Made by a program: the position numbers and the translations under genes. From the NCBI GenBank assembly GCA_934168305.1, contig CAKPNF010000006.1, positions 17,300-81,299 on the forward strand: a stretch of 64,000 bases of DNA, written 5' to 3'. This DNA comes from an uncultured Clostridia bacterium. Lineage in GTDB: Bacteria; Bacillota; Clostridia; TANB77; CAG-508. The notes below the pieces were generated by a model. That model made no database searches and was not told the origin of the DNA. It worked only from the letters and a program-made list of their open reading frames with translations. Numbering within the stretch: position 1 is the first letter of the stretch; each line of letters begins with the position of its first letter. Positions 61,835-64,000 of the stretch are shown here, piece after piece.

Positions 61835-62479
61835 CTATAAAATTTCTTCTCCTAAAGCACATACCTTAAATTGATATTTTTTTATATTTTCAGAATCTTC
61901 CGTATCCTGAAAATCTGTATTTTCTTGGTTTTGTTCACTTTCAAAGTTCCAATACCATTTTATTGTAATATTAATTTTTTCATTTTTATTTATATAACCT
62001 GTTAATAATTCAGATAAATCTTCTAGTTTGTTTTTTTCTCCTAATATTTGACTGTTCTTTAAAGCTATAAAATTTAAATTACGTGGTTTTTCATTTATAC
62101 TATTGAATTCAATTTTATATTTTAAATTTTGATTAGAATCTAATAGAATACTAAAATTTCCTTTTGTTCCAGGTGCAATTTTTTTATATAAACTTTTCTC
62201 TTCATCTATTGTTTCAGATAAATTAATTGATTGAAAATTCATGTTTTTATAATCAATTTTAAAATTGTATATTTTTTGTTGTTTATTTTCTGAATTTTTT
62301 CTTAAATACTCTTCTCTATTTTGTACATAATTTGATGCCTGCACACCATTAGAAAAAAATTTAAGAAATAAAAAATCATCAGCTATTTTTAAGTTAGACA
62401 TATTTTTTAAAGAAAATATCTTAATGAATAAAATTATAAGAATTAAAATAAATATTGCTTTTAAAATTATTTTTTTCAT
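61835..62479 (-). CDS. Exported TasA/camelysin-like protein
   Basis: 214 residues with an N-terminal hydrophobic segment (about residues 5-24), then a beta-rich domain. KKIAPGTKGNFSILLDSNQNLKYKIEFNS, KPRNLNFIALKN and NITIKWYWNFES parallel, in the same order, the motifs of the product at 63154-63741 (NKIAPGTEGEFQI, RKPTNLKF, TIGWNWKYE). So the two are paralogues of one fold. An acidic stretch (QENTDFQDTEDSEN) precedes the end. Probable structural subunit or accessory of an extracellular fibre. Confidence 0.75.
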   Translation of the reverse strand: MKKIILKAIFILILIILFIKIFSLKNMSNLKIADDFLFLKFFSNGVQASNYVQNREEYLRKNSENKQQKIYNFKIDYKNMNFQSINLSETIDEEKSLYKKIAPGTKGNFSILLDSNQNLKYKIEFNSINEKPRNLNFIALKNSQILGEKNKLEDLSELLTGYINKNEKINITIKWYWNFESEQNQENTDFQDTEDSENIKKYQFKVCALGEEIL

Positions 62480-62488
62480 GGCATCACC

Positions 62489-63058
62489 TTATGCCTTTAC
62501 TTGTTCTGTATGAACTTTTACTTGAATTTTTTCCATAATATCATTAATTGTATTTGATTTATTTTTATCATATGTAATTTTAACAGTGTATTCTCTTTCT
62601 TCTTTTTTATCTTTTGATATTTCAATGTATTCAGTTTTTTTATTATCTAAAGATATTTTATTTTCATTTTGAAATAGCTCTATATTTATAGAATTATCTG
62701 TATTTGATAAAATCTCTATGTAATATTTAAGATTTACTTGTGTTAATTTATCATGTTCATTATAGTTTTTTATCTTAAAAGTGTATATCCCAGTTTTATT
62801 TAGAGCTGTCACATCTATACTTGGATTGCTTTCAACTATTAAAATTGGTTCCGCAATCTCTGCTTTGCCTTTTATGATAAATTCTTCAATTGATTTTGCC
62901 ATACTATATCCACAAAATAATAATAAAATTATTATGAAGATAATAAAAATTATTGTTAATAACCTTGAATTTTTTGTATCAGTATTTTCTCTTTTGTATA
63001 TTTTCTCTTTACTTATTATTGGTAAATTTGAGTATTTAATATCTTCTGTTTTATTCAT
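62489..63058 (-). CDS. Exported protein with SipW-type signal, small beta domain
   Basis: 189 residues. A cytosolic N-terminus of about 28 residues, a membrane segment (about 33-52), then GYSMAKSIEEFIIKGKAEIAEPILIVE. The AK-x(9-10)-G-x-AEIA pattern after the hydrophobic segment matches AKYMSRVTGQGTADIA in the first gene and is typical of substrates of the dedicated signal peptidase SipW. The rest is a single beta-rich domain (TGIYTFKIKNYNEHDKLTQVNLKYYIEI). GGAGG ribosome site. Confidence 0.7.
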   Translation of the reverse strand: MNKTEDIKYSNLPIISKEKIYKRENTDTKNSRLLTIIFIIFIIILLLFCGYSMAKSIEEFIIKGKAEIAEPILIVESNPSIDVTALNKTGIYTFKIKNYNEHDKLTQVNLKYYIEILSNTDNSINIELFQNENKISLDNKKTEYIEISKDKKEEREYTVKITYDKNKSNTINDIMEKIQVKVHTEQVKA

Positions 63059-63153
63059 ACAACCTCCTTTTTATAAATGCCAGAAGTTATACTTTAAATT
63101 CTAACTTCTGACATATAAATAATAAATATTTTCATATTTTTTATATTCAAAAA

Positions 63154-63741
63154 TTAGCTTTGTGGTTTAACTTGTGTTCCAGAAACAATTACATCAAACG
63201 TATAATTATTCATTTGTTTAGCGTTCTGAGTGTCAATTAAATCATTTGCAGCAATTTCTTTTGCTGTTGTTCCTGTTTCATATTTCCAATTCCAACCAAT
63301 TGTTAAAGTTTTAACTTTATTTTTATCATTTGTATTTATTGTTCCTACTAAATCCTTTTGTAATTCTATTAATGAACCATATGTCTTTCCATTATATACA
63401 AATTTTAAATTTGTAGGTTTTCGAGACTCATTTTCAAATTTTACAATATAATTTATACCAACATCAGAACCTGTAGCATCTATCTTTATTTGAAATTCTC
63501 CCTCTGTACCAGGTGCAATTTTGTTATTTATTAACGTTGAGTTGTTTATTGTAGATTTTAATGAAATAGTTTGTAATTTTTCTTCATTTTCATTAACTTT
63601 GAAATTCCAGCTAGCTATATCTGCTGTTCCTTGCCCAGTAACCCTAGACATATATTTGGCATATGCTTGTCCTCCTGCAAAAGATAATAATATTGCAATA
63701 ATTGCAACTACTAATAATACTATTTTTTTACTTTTCTTCAA
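63154..63741 (-). CDS. TasA/camelysin-like exported structural protein
   Basis: 195 residues from a TTG start at 63741. I prefer TTG because AGGAGG stands 7 bases before it, whereas the ATG at 63747 is only 1 base after AGGAGG and the longer frame from 63807 has no ribosome site. Signal peptide KKIVLLVVAIIAILLSFAGGQAYA, then KYMSRVTGQGTADIASWNFKV, the standard start of mature SipW-processed proteins. The beta-rich domain has NKIAPGTEGEFQIKIDATGSD and LTIGWNWKYETG. First gene of the operon, with a consensus promoter and a Spo0A-like box. SipW itself is not in the window. Confidence 0.82.
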   Translation of the reverse strand: MKKSKKIVLLVVAIIAILLSFAGGQAYAKYMSRVTGQGTADIASWNFKVNENEEKLQTISLKSTINNSTLINNKIAPGTEGEFQIKIDATGSDVGINYIVKFENESRKPTNLKFVYNGKTYGSLIELQKDLVGTINTNDKNKVKTLTIGWNWKYETGTTAKEIAANDLIDTQNAKQMNNYTFDVIVSGTQVKPQS

Positions 63742-63866
63742 TAGCATTCCTCCTTTTTTGTTTTTTTCGTTTTTTTGGATTTTTAATTTGATTTTTGATT
63801 TAAGCAAAGTTCTTTCGAACCGCTTTTTTGAATTAAATTTTATAAAAAATATGAAAATGTAGTTAG

Positions 63867-63895
63867 ATTATACTTCGTAAATAGTAATTTGTCAA
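63867..63895 (-). promoter_or_regulatory. Promoter of the exported-protein operon
   Basis: On the minus strand TTGACA (63895-63890), 17 bases, TATAAT (63872-63867): full consensus, about 125 bases before the TTG start. Confidence 0.85.
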
Positions 63896-63898
63896 CAG

Positions 63899-63917
63899 AA
63901 AGTTTTCGACAAAAAAA
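63899..63917 (-). promoter_or_regulatory. Spo0A-like box shared with spoIIA
   Basis: TGTCGAA on the minus strand at 63911-63905, 9 bases upstream of the -35. The surrounding AAGTTTTCGACAAAAAAAG (plus strand, 19 bases) is identical to the distal box region of the spoIIA operon near 29750-29768. Beyond it, to the window edge, I see no gene. Confidence 0.6.
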
Positions 63918-64000
63918 GACATTATTGTAGGTTAGTCAATCATTTGTCACAAATTATTTAAAATAAATACTTTGAGCACCTATATTGTAAATAACGATTC

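Noticed and set aside
1..64000. Insertion sequences, prophage genes, CRISPR arrays, rRNA genes
   Set aside because: I saw no transposase, integrase, phage structural gene, CRISPR repeat-spacer pattern or rRNA sequence anywhere in the window.

Overview
The window is an AT-rich, Firmicutes-type chromosome segment. Nearly all genes lie on the minus strand, with AGGAGG-like ribosome sites, TTGACA/TATAAT-like promoters, a tRNA that encodes its own CCA, and many T-tailed hairpins. A sporulation cluster (spoIIAA-spoIIAB-sigF-spoIID-spoIIQ, ytfJ), anaerobic ribonucleotide reductase, rubrerythrin and FeoB point to an anaerobic spore-forming member of Clostridia. I cannot name a species.

Layout: 1-3.6 kb carries glmM (cut by the window edge) and the polysaccharide tyrosine-phosphorylation genes cpsB/cpsD/cpsC. 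3.7-6.7 kb is an accessory pocket with a metallo-beta-lactamase-fold protein, a 48-residue protein, a TIGR04255-like protein and one more unknown. 6.9-19.1 kb is a Wzx/Wzy exopolysaccharide locus with a uronic-acid supply (ugd, epimerase), four glycosyltransferases counting the initiating one, VanZ and LCP proteins. 19.3-23.5 kb is a housekeeping operon (rsmE, yicC, remA, rpoZ, gmk). 23.5-25.4 kb holds an HD protein and an unknown gene between 21-bp direct repeats. 25.4-30.9 kb has rubrerythrin, the sporulation cluster and ytfJ. 31-34 kb has scpA, recX, a coiled-coil protein and recA. 34-38.5 kb has a peptide-binding protein and FeoB. 38.6-43.6 kb is a complete fructose PTS operon. 43.7-52.6 kb holds tRNA-Leu, a large unknown protein, a polysaccharide deacetylase, metG, a prepilin-like protein and a MurT-GatD fusion. 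52.7-60.5 kb has a damaged foreign-looking gene, an ABC exporter pair, nrdG, nrdD and a divergent Crp/Fnr regulator. 60.5-64 kb is a four-gene operon of small exported proteins with SipW-type (TasA-like) export signals.

The most striking observation is a decoding anomaly. Three unrelated genes (sigF, feoB, prepilin-like) are each broken by a +1 shift, and each break falls exactly at an in-frame CGG codon. Skipping the C, so that the next codon is GGN (Gly), restores the family's conserved sequence each time: AQQGDK in sigma-F, VAIAGNPNVGKS in FeoB, LGVRPV in the prepilin-like protein. By eye I found only two other in-frame CGG codons in the window, both in foreign-looking genes. This suggests that CGG is unassigned or hungry in this organism and acts as a +1 frameshift signal.

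Other points of interest are two dispersed palindromic repeat families, one forming the seam of the MurT-GatD fusion and the other a near-complete palindrome between nrdD and nrdG; a shared 19-bp Spo0A-like operator upstream of both spoIIA and the exported-protein operon; a Crp/Fnr-type operator placed for activation of nrdD; and an HPr with Phe at position 46 in place of the regulatory Ser.
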